This document shows, piece after piece, positions 7,217 to 16,381 of a stretch of 22,804 nt of DNA (position 1 is its first letter; each line of letters opens with the position of its first letter). The DNA is from a virus. The stretch covers positions 1-22,804 of IMG/VR virus record IMGVR_UViG_3300013127_000034; one strand, written 5' to 3'. The position numbers were made by a program, and so were the translations under genes. Under the pieces are notes generated by a model. It was not told where the DNA came from and did no database searches. It worked only from the letters and a program-made list of their open reading frames with translations.

Positions 7217-8053
7217 ATGCAAACAGTCATCACACGCACGACTCCTATATACCGGTCGCAGAGTGATCACGGTATATTCCTGCAATGGGTAATTGAAAAT
7301 CCCACTCTAAATCCCATTGCTAATACGAAGATCGAGCGTGCGGGGGCGCCTGAAGGGCCGTACGAGCTAGTAATAGACGGGCTGGCGGGTTTTCACTTCT
7401 ACGACGACCTACGCGCACTGCCTGCCCCTGCGCCCGGTAACACTCGAGAGAATCTGAACTTCCTGTCTCTGAGCCGCCAGATCTACTACCGCGTAACGAT
7501 CACGGACAGCGCAGGAGCCAGTTCTGCAGGTGTACGCTCACTAGAAGCAGGACTGCCTAAGAGGCAAATGCTGCTCAAGCGCAAGATACTACGCGATGAG
7601 CGTGTGGCGTTTAAGTTCAACGGGACGCAGTTCGCCGTACTCAAGCGTCGGCACTGGGGCACCCGTTGCAAAGTGTGCTTTGACCTACTGACTAAGCGCG
7701 TCACCCGCAGCAAGTGCAACGAGTGCTACGGTACGGGCTTCGAGGGCGGGTATTGGGCACCCGTGCGAATAACCGCGCGTCAGGGCGTCACCAACGTACA
7801 GACGCAGATGTCCCCGCAGGGAAACACGGACATTAACAAGAAGCGTCTCGTGCTGCTAGACTACCCTGCCGTAGAGGTCCACGACGTACTGGTAGACATA
7901 GCTCGCAACTCCCGCTTCATCGTAGACACCGCTACGCGTACCGAGCTCCGCTCAGTAGTGGTACACCAAGAGCTCACGCTCTCGGAGATAGCCCGCGATA
8001 GCATCGAGTATCGGATCCCCGTCAACTTCGACCACATACCCGTGATCTACTAA
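7217..8053 (+). CDS. Neck/tail protein: FN3-like domain plus zinc knuckle
   Basis: The 278-residue protein has an FN3-like N-terminal region (about residues 15-115: ILQW-type first strand, EGPYELVIDGL, FHFYDD, then a YYRVTITD strand and GASSAG). A four-cysteine knuckle follows at C151-x2-C154 and C167-x2-C170, continuing CYGTGFEGGYW, which should bind one zinc ion and resembles DnaJ-type CxxCxGxG turns. The C-terminal 90 residues are beta-rich. It is followed, with a one-base overlap (TAATG), by a tail-terminator-like gene and then by the sheath, so it probably belongs to the neck or proximal tail. No enzyme motif is visible. The start at 7217 lacks a good Shine-Dalgarno. Confidence 0.6.
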   Translation: MQTVITRTTPIYRSQSDHGIFLQWVIENPTLNPIANTKIERAGAPEGPYELVIDGLAGFHFYDDLRALPAPAPGNTRENLNFLSLSRQIYYRVTITDSAGASSAGVRSLEAGLPKRQMLLKRKILRDERVAFKFNGTQFAVLKRRHWGTRCKVCFDLLTKRVTRSKCNECYGTGFEGGYWAPVRITARQGVTNVQTQMSPQGNTDINKKRLVLLDYPAVEVHDVLVDIARNSRFIVDTATRTELRSVVVHQELTLSEIARDSIEYRIPVNFDHIPVIY

Positions 8054-8730
8054 TGGCCGGCCACGAGAACAGCCAAGTCCGCCCTAAGACACCGCAAGAC
8101 CGCAGCGTCATTGCCGCGGGGTCCCCGTTGGCCATTCAGGGCATCTTTCTGGAAGTAATACGGGAGAGGTTTACGCCAAACGCTGGCCTCAACTGGGTCT
8201 GGAACCCCGACATCACCCAGACGGGCGTGGTGATAGAGGCGTCTTACAACGAGGAAACCGAATCTCGTAACGAGACGCCGGCTGTTTACGTCACACGCCA
8301 GAACACAGTGCCCGCCCGAGTAGTAGTGGGTGACCGCGCAGGTGTTCACCTGCCGGACCACCTAGAAGGTTTCGCCGCATACACGACCTGTCAGATGCAG
8401 GTCGAGGTAGTGTCCAACGACGAGGGTGAGAGCGCCGTGCTGGGTGACATAGTGCAATTCATGCTACTCGCCTCACAAGACGTAATACAGCGTGAGTTTG
8501 GACTACACGACTTCACACACCCCACGCTCGGCCCCACGCAGCCCTCTCCACGAGACGTAAACAAGTGGAGCACTATGATTGATTTCCAGGTGTCCTTCTG
8601 GATTCGCTGGTCTCAAGTACCCATCGCGCCGCTGCTGCAGCAGATAGCCACACGCGTCAAAGGCAGCACCAACCCCGACAGCTACTTCCAAGAAGTAGTG
8701 CTGAACTCTCTGTCCAGAAAAACAGGATGA
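8053..8730 (+). CDS. Probable tail terminator / tail completion protein
   Basis: This 225-residue protein overlaps the previous stop by one base and is the last gene before the promoter of the tail sheath. It has an alpha/beta look: an early helix (AIQGIFLEVIRERF), strands with charged turns (GVVIEASYNEETESRNETPAV), QMQVEVVSNDEGESAVLGDIVQ, then a helix (MLLASQDVIQREF) and a C-terminal strand with FQVSFWIRWSQ. Tail terminators and neck proteins of the gp15/gpU type share a small alpha/beta core and commonly lie just upstream of the sheath, so that role fits. The identification rests on order and general pattern, not on a family motif. Confidence 0.5.
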   Translation: MAGHENSQVRPKTPQDRSVIAAGSPLAIQGIFLEVIRERFTPNAGLNWVWNPDITQTGVVIEASYNEETESRNETPAVYVTRQNTVPARVVVGDRAGVHLPDHLEGFAAYTTCQMQVEVVSNDEGESAVLGDIVQFMLLASQDVIQREFGLHDFTHPTLGPTQPSPRDVNKWSTMIDFQVSFWIRWSQVPIAPLLQQIATRVKGSTNPDSYFQEVVLNSLSRKTG

Positions 8731-8753
8731 CCTGCAGCACACTGGCTCCTTTC

Positions 8754-8782
8754 TTGATGCATACAGCTGCAACTCCTATACT
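8754..8782 (+). promoter_or_regulatory. Sigma70-type promoter for the tail sheath
   Basis: TTGATG (8754-8759), a 17-base spacer and TATACT (8777-8782) give a -35/-10 pair with ideal spacing and 4/6 and 5/6 consensus matches. The predicted start near 8789 gives a roughly 30-base leader before the sheath ATG at 8819. It lies in the 88-base gap after the tail-terminator-like gene and is the best promoter in the window. Confidence 0.7.
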
Positions 8783-8796
8783 TAGACCGCACTCCG

Positions 8797-8809
8797 TCCA
8801 CGCTGTGGA
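8797..8809 (+). promoter_or_regulatory. Hairpin over the tail sheath ribosome-binding site
   Basis: TCCAC (8797-8801), loop GCT and GTGGA (8805-8809) form a perfect 5-base stem in the 5' leader. The 3' arm contains most of the GGAG (8807-8810) that serves as Shine-Dalgarno for the ATG at 8819. The hairpin could reduce or time translation, but it is short and may be weak. Confidence 0.4.
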
Positions 8810-8818
8810 GCCCCAAAA

Positions 8819-11554
8819 ATGACCAGGCCGTTAGTACTTCTATTCCAGGAAACCGCCACCCCCACGGTGGTTCCGGTAACGCCCGACCTCAACTGCCTGA
8901 TCTTAGGACCGGCCTATCAGGTACTAGATTTCCCGGACGACCGCGCGAATATCCAGGTGTCTAACTACGGCACGCTCAACGCCGATAACCCGTACACGCC
9001 CCCGGTGGCATTCGTACCGGCTATCACGCTAGCAGCGCCGCCTGGAATCGTCGCAGGTGGTTGGGTAGACCCGGCCTCGGTGCGGGTCTTCTTCGACAAG
9101 TTCCGTGTACGGCTCGCGGTAGGTACGGACGGTACCACCGTGGTCACCGCTCCCAACGAGAACACCTTCACGTCCGCTGGCGCGACCTTCCAGACGGCGG
9201 GCGTGCAGGCCGGTGATATCCTGATCGTCGATAACCCGTCCGGCCCGCTCACGCCCAATCTCAAGCTGACCATCAGCGGCGTCGATAGCCAGACGGTACT
9301 GCGAGTCACGTCGAATTTCACCGCGGCAGTTGCGGGAACACTCCGCTACCGTGTTGAGCGCGCGCTCTCTAATACAGAGATCGACGACACGTTCGTCTCT
9401 ACACAGACGTTCCGTACGTCCAACCAGATACAGATCCTTGGCGGCGTTACGGTCCCGGTTGGCGGCACGCCCCGTATCGTGACCTACGCCGAAGTCTACG
9501 TGGGTTACCGCGCATACCGCACGGACCTGCAGACCCTGGACACCGTCGTCTCCACGCAAGAGATCCTCACGAAGATCGGCAAGATCGACGCGCGTAACCC
9601 GCTCGCTGCGGGCTGCTTCGTAGCCTTGCAGAACTCGGGTCAGGCGCCCATCCAGTTCTTCGGCGTAGATACGGACGACCTCGTTGGATACAACAAGGCC
9701 AAGGACGTCATCTCGCCGCTCGAGGACATCTACGCGATCGTCCCCCTGAACCCCGATCTCAACATCGTTGCTGCCTTCAAGGCCGACAACGAGAGTCTCG
9801 CAGATCCGCTGGTGTCGCTGTCTACGGGTGTGCCCCAGAAATTCCGTGTCGTTATCGGCAACGGGACGCTGCCGGTCACCGAGGATATCAGCGACGAGGT
9901 CGTGACGGGCAATACGGAGGCGCTCGCTGGCGCGGTGCCTCCGGGCATCCGTACGATCAACATCCCGGCGTTCACGGCCCTCACCAGCAATCTCCGCCCT
10001 GGGGACCAGCTTATTCTTTCGGCGAGCCCCAACGTGGCGCCGCTAGACGGCACCTACACGATTGCGCACATCAACAGCAACACTCAGATTGAGCTTGATC
10101 AGGCGCTACCTGCGACAGTAGGTGTTGCCGAAGGCATCAACTACCAGGTCGTACGTCCGAGCACCGGCGCTACGATCATCCCGCTGGTTGATAACCGAGC
10201 CCACTACGACAACACCGGCGTGCGGTATTTCAGCCGCGTAGCGGGTGTCGCTGCGGGTGCCCGCACTATCCAGCTGTTCCAGGACGCCACCGTACCCGGT
10301 GGCATCAACAGCATCGTAGAAGTAGCGAACGTCTCTACGATCATCAACGGTGACTGGGCCGCCGCGTCCATCACTGCTGCGCAGGTTGCCTCTGCCCTTA
10401 ACACGGGCGCTGGCGTCACGATCCCGTTCAGCGGGTCCATCAACCTGGTGGCACTCGCGTTTACGCCGGCGCTGTTTCCGGTTGCGGTCGGTGCCACTGC
10501 CGTATCTGGTACGGTGGCAGGTGTGGACGGCCTGGCGTCTACCACCGCGCTCGACACGGTGTTCATCCGCTTCTACGACGCGGCGGCGACGTTCCTCACC
10601 GATGGCGTTCTGCCCGGAGACATCCTCGAGATCCCGCAGAACCCGAATGGTGTCTTCGCGCCCTCGGGTAATAAGCGGTTCACTGTCAACGCCGTCGTCA
10701 GCGAACAGCGTCTCGAGATTACGAACATCGTATCGGGGCTGTACGTAAACAACAGCTCCGTCGTGGAAGCAGAGCTGCCCCATTTCGATAATCGTCTCGG
10801 GACCGGCACGCTGGTTACACCGTTCACTATCCGCTACCGCGTAATCCGCGATCTGACCAAGACCCAGCAGGTGACACAGCTGGTCGCCGAGTCGCAGAGC
10901 CTCAACTCGCGCCGCGCCCTGCTCGCATGGCCCGACGTGCTTACGGTTTCGGGTCTCGTAGACAACAGCAAGCCCAAGAACCCCGACGGCACTGCGGCGG
11001 CTGCAGACCCGCAGCCGGGCTACTACGCCGCTGCCGGTGTGGGCGGCATGACCGCGGGCTACCCCAGCCACCAGGGCTTCAGCCGCCTGGGTGTCGTCGG
11101 CATCAGCCGTCTCACACACTCGAGCGACTACTTCAGCGAGCAGCAGCTCACGGACCTGTCCGATGGTGGTTGGTACGTCTTCGTGCAGCAGGCGCCGACG
11201 TCCATTCCGTACAGCATCCACCAGCTGACCACAGACCCCGCGACGCTCGAGTCGGGCGAGTACTCCATCGTGAAGAACTTCGACTTCGTGTCAGTGTTCT
11301 ACGTGAGCGTCCTCGACCCGTTCCTCGGCATCTGGAACATCAACAACGACACGCTCGGGTTCATCCGCCAGGCCCTCAACACGGGCACCGAGAACCTCAA
11401 GCTGCGCCGAGTAGCGCGAATCGGCGCGCCCATCAACGACGCCTCGATCACCTCGCTAGAGGTGTCGACCGCTTCCGCAGACCGTGTCGAAGTCTTCATG
11501 GAAGTGGACCTGCCCAAGCCCCTTAACGTAATCGGCCTGCACCTGGTAGGCTGA
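8819..11554 (+). CDS. Tail sheath protein
   Basis: The 911-residue protein has the layout of a contractile tail sheath subunit. The N-terminal part (LVLLFQETATPTVVPVTPDLNCLILGP) resembles the start of large-phage sheaths. The middle is a long beta-rich region. The C-terminal third has the subtilisin-like-sheath order: GYYAAAGVGGMTAGYPSHQG, LGVVGISRL, a DGGWYVFV strand, SIPYSIHQLTT, a YSIVKNFDFVSVFYVSVLD helix/strand region, and a final domain ending DRVEVFMEVDLPKP. The sheath forms the contractile outer tube and wraps the tail tube. At about 911 residues it is longer than common sheaths (roughly 400-700), the extra length being mid-protein repeats of beta segments that probably decorate the surface. 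It has its own promoter and a Shine-Dalgarno inside a hairpin. Confidence 0.85.
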   Translation: MTRPLVLLFQETATPTVVPVTPDLNCLILGPAYQVLDFPDDRANIQVSNYGTLNADNPYTPPVAFVPAITLAAPPGIVAGGWVDPASVRVFFDKFRVRLAVGTDGTTVVTAPNENTFTSAGATFQTAGVQAGDILIVDNPSGPLTPNLKLTISGVDSQTVLRVTSNFTAAVAGTLRYRVERALSNTEIDDTFVSTQTFRTSNQIQILGGVTVPVGGTPRIVTYAEVYVGYRAYRTDLQTLDTVVSTQEILTKIGKIDARNPLAAGCFVALQNSGQAPIQFFGVDTDDLVGYNKAKDVISPLEDIYAIVPLNPDLNIVAAFKADNESLADPLVSLSTGVPQKFRVVIGNGTLPVTEDISDEVVTGNTEALAGAVPPGIRTINIPAFTALTSNLRPGDQLILSASPNVAPLDGTYTIAHINSNTQIELDQALPATVGVAEGINYQVVRPSTGATIIPLVDNRAHYDNTGVRYFSRVAGVAAGARTIQLFQDATVPGGINSIVEVANVSTIINGDWAAASITAAQVASALNTGAGVTIPFSGSINLVALAFTPALFPVAVGATAVSGTVAGVDGLASTTALDTVFIRFYDAAATFLTDGVLPGDILEIPQNPNGVFAPSGNKRFTVNAVVSEQRLEITNIVSGLYVNNSSVVEAELPHFDNRLGTGTLVTPFTIRYRVIRDLTKTQQVTQLVAESQSLNSRRALLAWPDVLTVSGLVDNSKPKNPDGTAAAADPQPGYYAAAGVGGMTAGYPSHQGFSRLGVVGISRLTHSSDYFSEQQLTDLSDGGWYVFVQQAPTSIPYSIHQLTTDPATLESGEYSIVKNFDFVSVFYVSVLDPFLGIWNINNDTLGFIRQALNTGTENLKLRRVARIGAPINDASITSLEVSTASADRVEVFMEVDLPKPLNVIGLHLVG

Positions 11555-11566
11555 TCACGTAAGTCC

Positions 11567-13216
<1,650 letters not shown>

Positions 13217-13251
13217 ACTAGAATACTCGCACACGTTCTTCAGGAGTTCCC

Positions 13252-14004
13252 ATGCCCCTCGGTATTACACGAAATCTAGCATCCTGGCGCTTCCAGGATC
13301 AGTATGTCGAGCGCGTCATGGATAACGCGGCGTACACGTCCGCGCACCCTGACGACACGCTTGTCCTTGCTGGTCCGGCACGTCTAGACACCGTAGACGT
13401 TGCGCGCAGCAACGGCCAGAGCATCCAGTCGCTGCTAGCGATTGGCATGCTGCAGAACTTCAGCCTAAGCCAGTCCAAGCCCACCCAGCCTATGATGGCC
13501 ATCGGTTCAGGCCGCTCTTTCTTCGTGAGCGGTAAGGCGCAAGGACAGGGCAACATGCAGCGCCTGTTCGTGAACGGACGTAATCTACTCCGCGTGCTCT
13601 ACCACTGCGCTCGCGCAGCCAACCTGCCCGTCAATCTGCTGGACGATCCGGCAGCGCGCAGCGCCCAGTCCAAGTTCTACATCAATCTGGACTCCGAGCT
13701 GTACCTCATCCCCTTCGGTCTAGGCTCGGTGTTCCGAACCAAGGCTCACGACTTCGTGGGCGGGTTCTACGCCGAACTCACCATGCTGACCAACTACACG
13801 ATCGGCTACCAAGCAGGCGGCAACCAGATCATGGAGCAGGTGGGCTTCGTATTCGATCGCCTCCTACCCTTCGGCGAAGACACCCAGGTACTAACCAACG
13901 TGTCGCGCGCTTCGCTAGATCAGGTCATCGGCTTCATCGACGCGACCGACACCGACGTCGCCGCAGAGAAGATCGACAGCAGCACCGTAAGCGCCACGGT
14001 GTGA
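13252..14004 (+). CDS. Probable tail tube protein
   Basis: The 250-residue protein is a soluble, mixed alpha/beta protein with no low-complexity parts. It contains QSIQSLLAIGMLQNFSLSQSKP, RSFFVSGKAQGQGNMQRLFVNG, SELYLIPFGLGSVFRT and a C-terminal beta/Asp-rich end. Tail tube subunits of large myophages have this size and combine strong expression with a location after the sheath; the AGGAG at 13242-13246 and its own putative promoter agree. A 549-residue protein intervenes between sheath and this gene, unlike the simplest sheath-tube order. I cannot point to a diagnostic motif; a baseplate or other tail component remains possible. Confidence 0.5.
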   Translation: MPLGITRNLASWRFQDQYVERVMDNAAYTSAHPDDTLVLAGPARLDTVDVARSNGQSIQSLLAIGMLQNFSLSQSKPTQPMMAIGSGRSFFVSGKAQGQGNMQRLFVNGRNLLRVLYHCARAANLPVNLLDDPAARSAQSKFYINLDSELYLIPFGLGSVFRTKAHDFVGGFYAELTMLTNYTIGYQAGGNQIMEQVGFVFDRLLPFGEDTQVLTNVSRASLDQVIGFIDATDTDVAAEKIDSSTVSATV

Positions 14005-14486
14005 CGATGCGCCATCGCGCCTACCGCTCGGGCTGCCTGTACGCAACCGCCTGTTTAGGGTTGCTTAAGCAGGCAAGCCTGGTGGCGCCTGGGCTACTTG
14101 GAGCAAGCCTGGGCGCTACGACGGGCGCACTCGCCGCTGGCGAAGGCAACCGTATAGAAGGAGCACTCCTGGGCAGCGCGCTAGGCGCTGCTGGAGGCGC
14201 TGGTGGCGCGGCGTTAGGGCGGCGGACCGGGTCCGGCATAAGACAGTGGGCTGAAGGCGTAGCAAATAAACACCTTGCTGCTGCAGACGCAGCTGAGCTC
14301 GCGGGAGCAGTGCGCCCTTCCACGGAGACCCTGCTGACTAACCTAGAGCATATACGCGCTGCGGAGCCGTGGATTGAGCACGCAGGTACCGCCGGCGGTA
14401 CGGCCATAGGCATGGGTGCTGCCGGGCGGCTTGCTCCAGGCCCTGCGCCGCAGCCAAACCAAGACCCCTACGGCTATTACCAGTAA
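14001..14486 (+). CDS. Glycine-zipper protein, possible membrane-active virion component
   Basis: The 161-residue protein begins with GTG overlapping the preceding stop (GTGA); an ATG at 14007 is an alternative start. The N-terminus (A7-Y8, AYRSGCLYATACLGLLKQA) shares the motif of the proteins at 4226 and 11567. Residues about 28-75 are two Gly/Ala-rich helices (LGASLGATTGALAAG, then ALLGSALGAAGGAGGAALG) with the small-xxx-small spacing of glycine zippers, joined by GNRIEGA (49-55), matching GERWEGA in the 549-residue protein. A second hydrophobic Gly/Ala segment follows near residues 130-150. It may insert in membranes during DNA entry or act as an internal tail protein; this is inferred from composition only. 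Confidence 0.6.
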   Translation: MTMRHRAYRSGCLYATACLGLLKQASLVAPGLLGASLGATTGALAAGEGNRIEGALLGSALGAAGGAGGAALGRRTGSGIRQWAEGVANKHLAAADAAELAGAVRPSTETLLTNLEHIRAAEPWIEHAGTAGGTAIGMGAAGRLAPGPAPQPNQDPYGYYQ

Positions 14487-14504
14487 CTCAGTCTGTGCTA
14501 TCGT
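14477..14504 (+). promoter_or_regulatory. Candidate promoter with leaderless start for the spike gene
   Basis: TTACCA (14477-14482), a 16-base spacer and TATCGT (14499-14504) with an upstream TGc (14496-14498, extended -10) make a candidate promoter. Only six bases separate the -10 box from the ATG at 14511, and no Shine-Dalgarno is present, so transcription may begin at or next to the start codon. Confidence 0.4.
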
Positions 14505-14510
14505 CCTGTC

Positions 14511-15986
14511 ATGTACAGGACTGATCCGACGAGTACGCCCGATGGGAGTAGCGGCCGCCATGGCGGCATGCCTGACCGTAATCGCCGCGGCGAATTCGCT
14601 ACGGTAATTAGCTACCAATCCGACAACTACACTTCCACGATCCGTACGGAGCGCGGTCGCACGTTGTCTGGGGTGCCGCGCATGCGCGCGACGCCCGGCG
14701 AAGTCGCAGCGCTATCACCGGGCACCGAGGTGTGCGTAACCTACGACTTCGGATTCCCCGTAATAATGGGCATCCTCAACATGCCCGCTACGGACAACGC
14801 GGGCTCCGAAGCTATTGCTGTGACTGAGGCTACCGGTATCGGCGGAGAAGGCCCAAATAGAACGGTAATCGCGGGTCGTGGCAACTACCGACTAGCTGCA
14901 GAACCCAGAGACGTAGCGCCGGGCGACTGGGTACAGACCGGCCCTGATGGTGCAATGGCCGCAGTATTGACCGGCGGCACTGCACTTATCAAGGGCAGTG
15001 CCATGGCGCAGGTGCGCACGCACAATCTCAATGACCTCGTAGAGGTAATTAGCCGTAACTACCGAAATGTTACGGACATGGGAGAGCTAAACGTAAAAAA
15101 TACGGATGGCCGTGTAAACCTGAGCTTCCGTGGTGCCAGCGACCAGCGCACTGAGTCTGGTCCTGACGAGGAACGCTGGACCGTAAAGCTAGATATCGGC
15201 GCCATCGGTGACTTGTTCAACTTCGAGCTGTGTACACCCAGCGGCCAAACGCTGTTTAGACTGCACGTAGACTCTTCTGGGGCCTGCGAGATATTCGGTG
15301 TGAACGGCGTAAACATCTGCTCTGGAAACCGTACAGGCGGCGGACGCGCCGAAGAACACAACGGAGACAGCGCTGTTACCATAGCGGGTGCACGCGAGGT
15401 CACAGTAGAGTCCGACGACACGCTCTCAGTCTTTGGCTCAGTGCTAACTACGACTGAAGCGGATCATGTGATCAATGCCGGAAACGACGCTCGAATACAG
15501 ACCACCCGCGACATAGGCATCGCCTCCGGACGCAACATGGCTATCTCCATACAGGGCGGTGAAGGCGACACCGCGCTAGCCCTGACCGTAGAAGATGGTG
15601 ACTTCACCACGAGCTTAGGCTCTGTCGACTCACCTAACTCTGCGTACAAGGTGACTACCACCGCCGGAGCCCTCGAACTGAAATCCACTCAGGGCGGCGG
15701 CATAACCTTGGAAACCACGTCAGGTAACATCACCACCAATAGTCAAACTATCAAACTCAAGACTAGTCTCATGGACTCGGTGATCTTGGGCGGGGACACT
15801 CTGGTGAGTCATCTGGCAAAATTCGAAGAACTGCAGCAGCTGATGCAAGCCCTCTTCATAGCGCTAGACACACATACCCATCCTCTAGCTAGCAGCGCCA
15901 CGCTCACGCCTACCGCGCCAATAGGCTCTACGCTCACAAGCATGCTGAACAACGTAAAAAGCACGAAGGCCGGAGTTTCCAGCTAA
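14511..15986 (+). CDS. Baseplate spike protein (gp5/VgrG-like, trimeric beta-helix)
   Basis: The 491-residue protein has the layout of a central spike. After a short Gly/Arg-rich start, residues about 25-105 look like an OB-fold domain (FATVISYQSDNYTSTIRTERG, then VSLSPGTEVCVTYDFGFPVIMGIL). Residues about 110-240 contain GDWVQTG and ALIKGSAMAQVRTH-type turns. Residues 265-430 are repetitive short beta strands (TIAGAREVTVESDDTLSV, then ALELKSTQGGGITLETTSGNI), typical of a triple-stranded beta-helix. HTHP and a proline-rich TPTAPIGS near the end match spike tips. It would puncture the outer cell surface on contraction. No lysozyme domain is present. Transcription ends at the bidirectional terminator at 15986. 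Confidence 0.8.
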   Translation: MYRTDPTSTPDGSSGRHGGMPDRNRRGEFATVISYQSDNYTSTIRTERGRTLSGVPRMRATPGEVAALSPGTEVCVTYDFGFPVIMGILNMPATDNAGSEAIAVTEATGIGGEGPNRTVIAGRGNYRLAAEPRDVAPGDWVQTGPDGAMAAVLTGGTALIKGSAMAQVRTHNLNDLVEVISRNYRNVTDMGELNVKNTDGRVNLSFRGASDQRTESGPDEERWTVKLDIGAIGDLFNFELCTPSGQTLFRLHVDSSGACEIFGVNGVNICSGNRTGGGRAEEHNGDSAVTIAGAREVTVESDDTLSVFGSVLTTTEADHVINAGNDARIQTTRDIGIASGRNMAISIQGGEGDTALALTVEDGDFTTSLGSVDSPNSAYKVTTTAGALELKSTQGGGITLETTSGNITTNSQTIKLKTSLMDSVILGGDTLVSHLAKFEELQQLMQALFIALDTHTHPLASSATLTPTAPIGSTLTSMLNNVKSTKAGVSS

Positions 15987-16018
15987 ACAAAAGACCACTA
16001 CACCTGTGATCTTTTGTT
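15986..16018. terminator. Bidirectional intrinsic terminator between convergent genes
   Basis: AACAAAAGA (15986-15994) and TCTTTTGTT (16010-16018) form a 9-base stem, extended by a C-A mismatch and CAC/GTG pairs around a 7-base loop. A-rich and T-rich arms give a U-tract on either strand. It overlaps the spike stop codon by one base and lies 22 bases from the end of the minus-strand gene at 16040, so it can stop both transcripts. Confidence 0.8.
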
Positions 16019-16039
16019 ACCGACACAGTCAATGTCTAC

Positions 16040-16369
16040 TCATCCGTTGAGCACATTGAGGTCGTCCACATCTAGCAGAGATACCTCTACTAGATCCTTA
16101 CGTTTCCCTTTCCCGTCTTTGACTGGGTCTATGACTACTAGCAGTATATCCGCGTCGGTATGGACGATAGTCCCTACGTGGGTCTTACCGTCACTAGTAA
16201 AAAACGTAGCTACTTGTCCGCGACGTTGGGCTAAAAGAGCAGCGCGTTTTACCGCGCGCGCTCTTAGGACTTTTCCCTCAGTGTGGGAGTGGTATTCTAA
16301 GACTAGAACACCCGCTCCCACACTGAGAAGTCCTGCGCCCCACATCGCCAACGCGATTAACGCTGGCAT
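16040..16369 (-). CDS. Small membrane-anchored protein with basic/beta C-terminal domain
   Basis: The 109-residue protein starts with a single hydrophobic segment (about residues 3-26: ALIALAMWGAGLLSVGAGVLVL), followed by a basic region and a beta-rich domain (QVATFFTSDGKTHVGTIVHTDADILLVVIDP) that looks like a small barrel. The ATG is preceded by TGAGGACT seven bases away, which overlaps the stop of the upstream membrane gene, so the pair is translationally coupled. Codon use is like most of this phage (CTA and GTA present). The segment 16266-16334 inside it forms a striking hairpin. Membrane topology and role are unknown; a lysis or membrane-associated accessory function is only a guess. The long plus-strand frame across this area is Ser/Thr/Arg-rich and rejected. 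Confidence 0.6.
   Translation of the reverse strand: MPALIALAMWGAGLLSVGAGVLVLEYHSHTEGKVLRARAVKRAALLAQRRGQVATFFTSDGKTHVGTIVHTDADILLVVIDPVKDGKGKRKDLVEVSLLDVDDLNVLNG
16266..16334. repeat. Long imperfect inverted repeat (hairpin) inside a membrane-protein gene
   Basis: From the outside inwards: AGGACTT (16266-16272) pairs with AAGTCCT (16328-16334); four unpaired bases (ttcc); then a perfect 13-base stem, CTCAGTGTGGGAG (16277-16289) with CTCCCACACTGAG (16315-16327); then an apical TTCTA (16295-16299) / TAGAA (16304-16308) stem with an AGAC loop. It lies in codons for about residues 12-35 of the gene at 16040-16369 and could form in its mRNA. Confidence 0.9.
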
Positions 16370-16381
16370 GCGGGCCAGTCC

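Noticed and set aside
8731-8776. GCAGC/GCTGC inverted repeat after the tail-terminator-like gene
   Set aside because: The stem is only five bases with a long loop and no T-tract, so it is not a credible terminator.
10106-11221. 371-codon minus-strand frame opposite the tail sheath
   Set aside because: It is antisense to the sheath, very Arg/Val/Asp-rich, and has no start context or domain; GC-rich coding DNA often leaves the opposite strand open.
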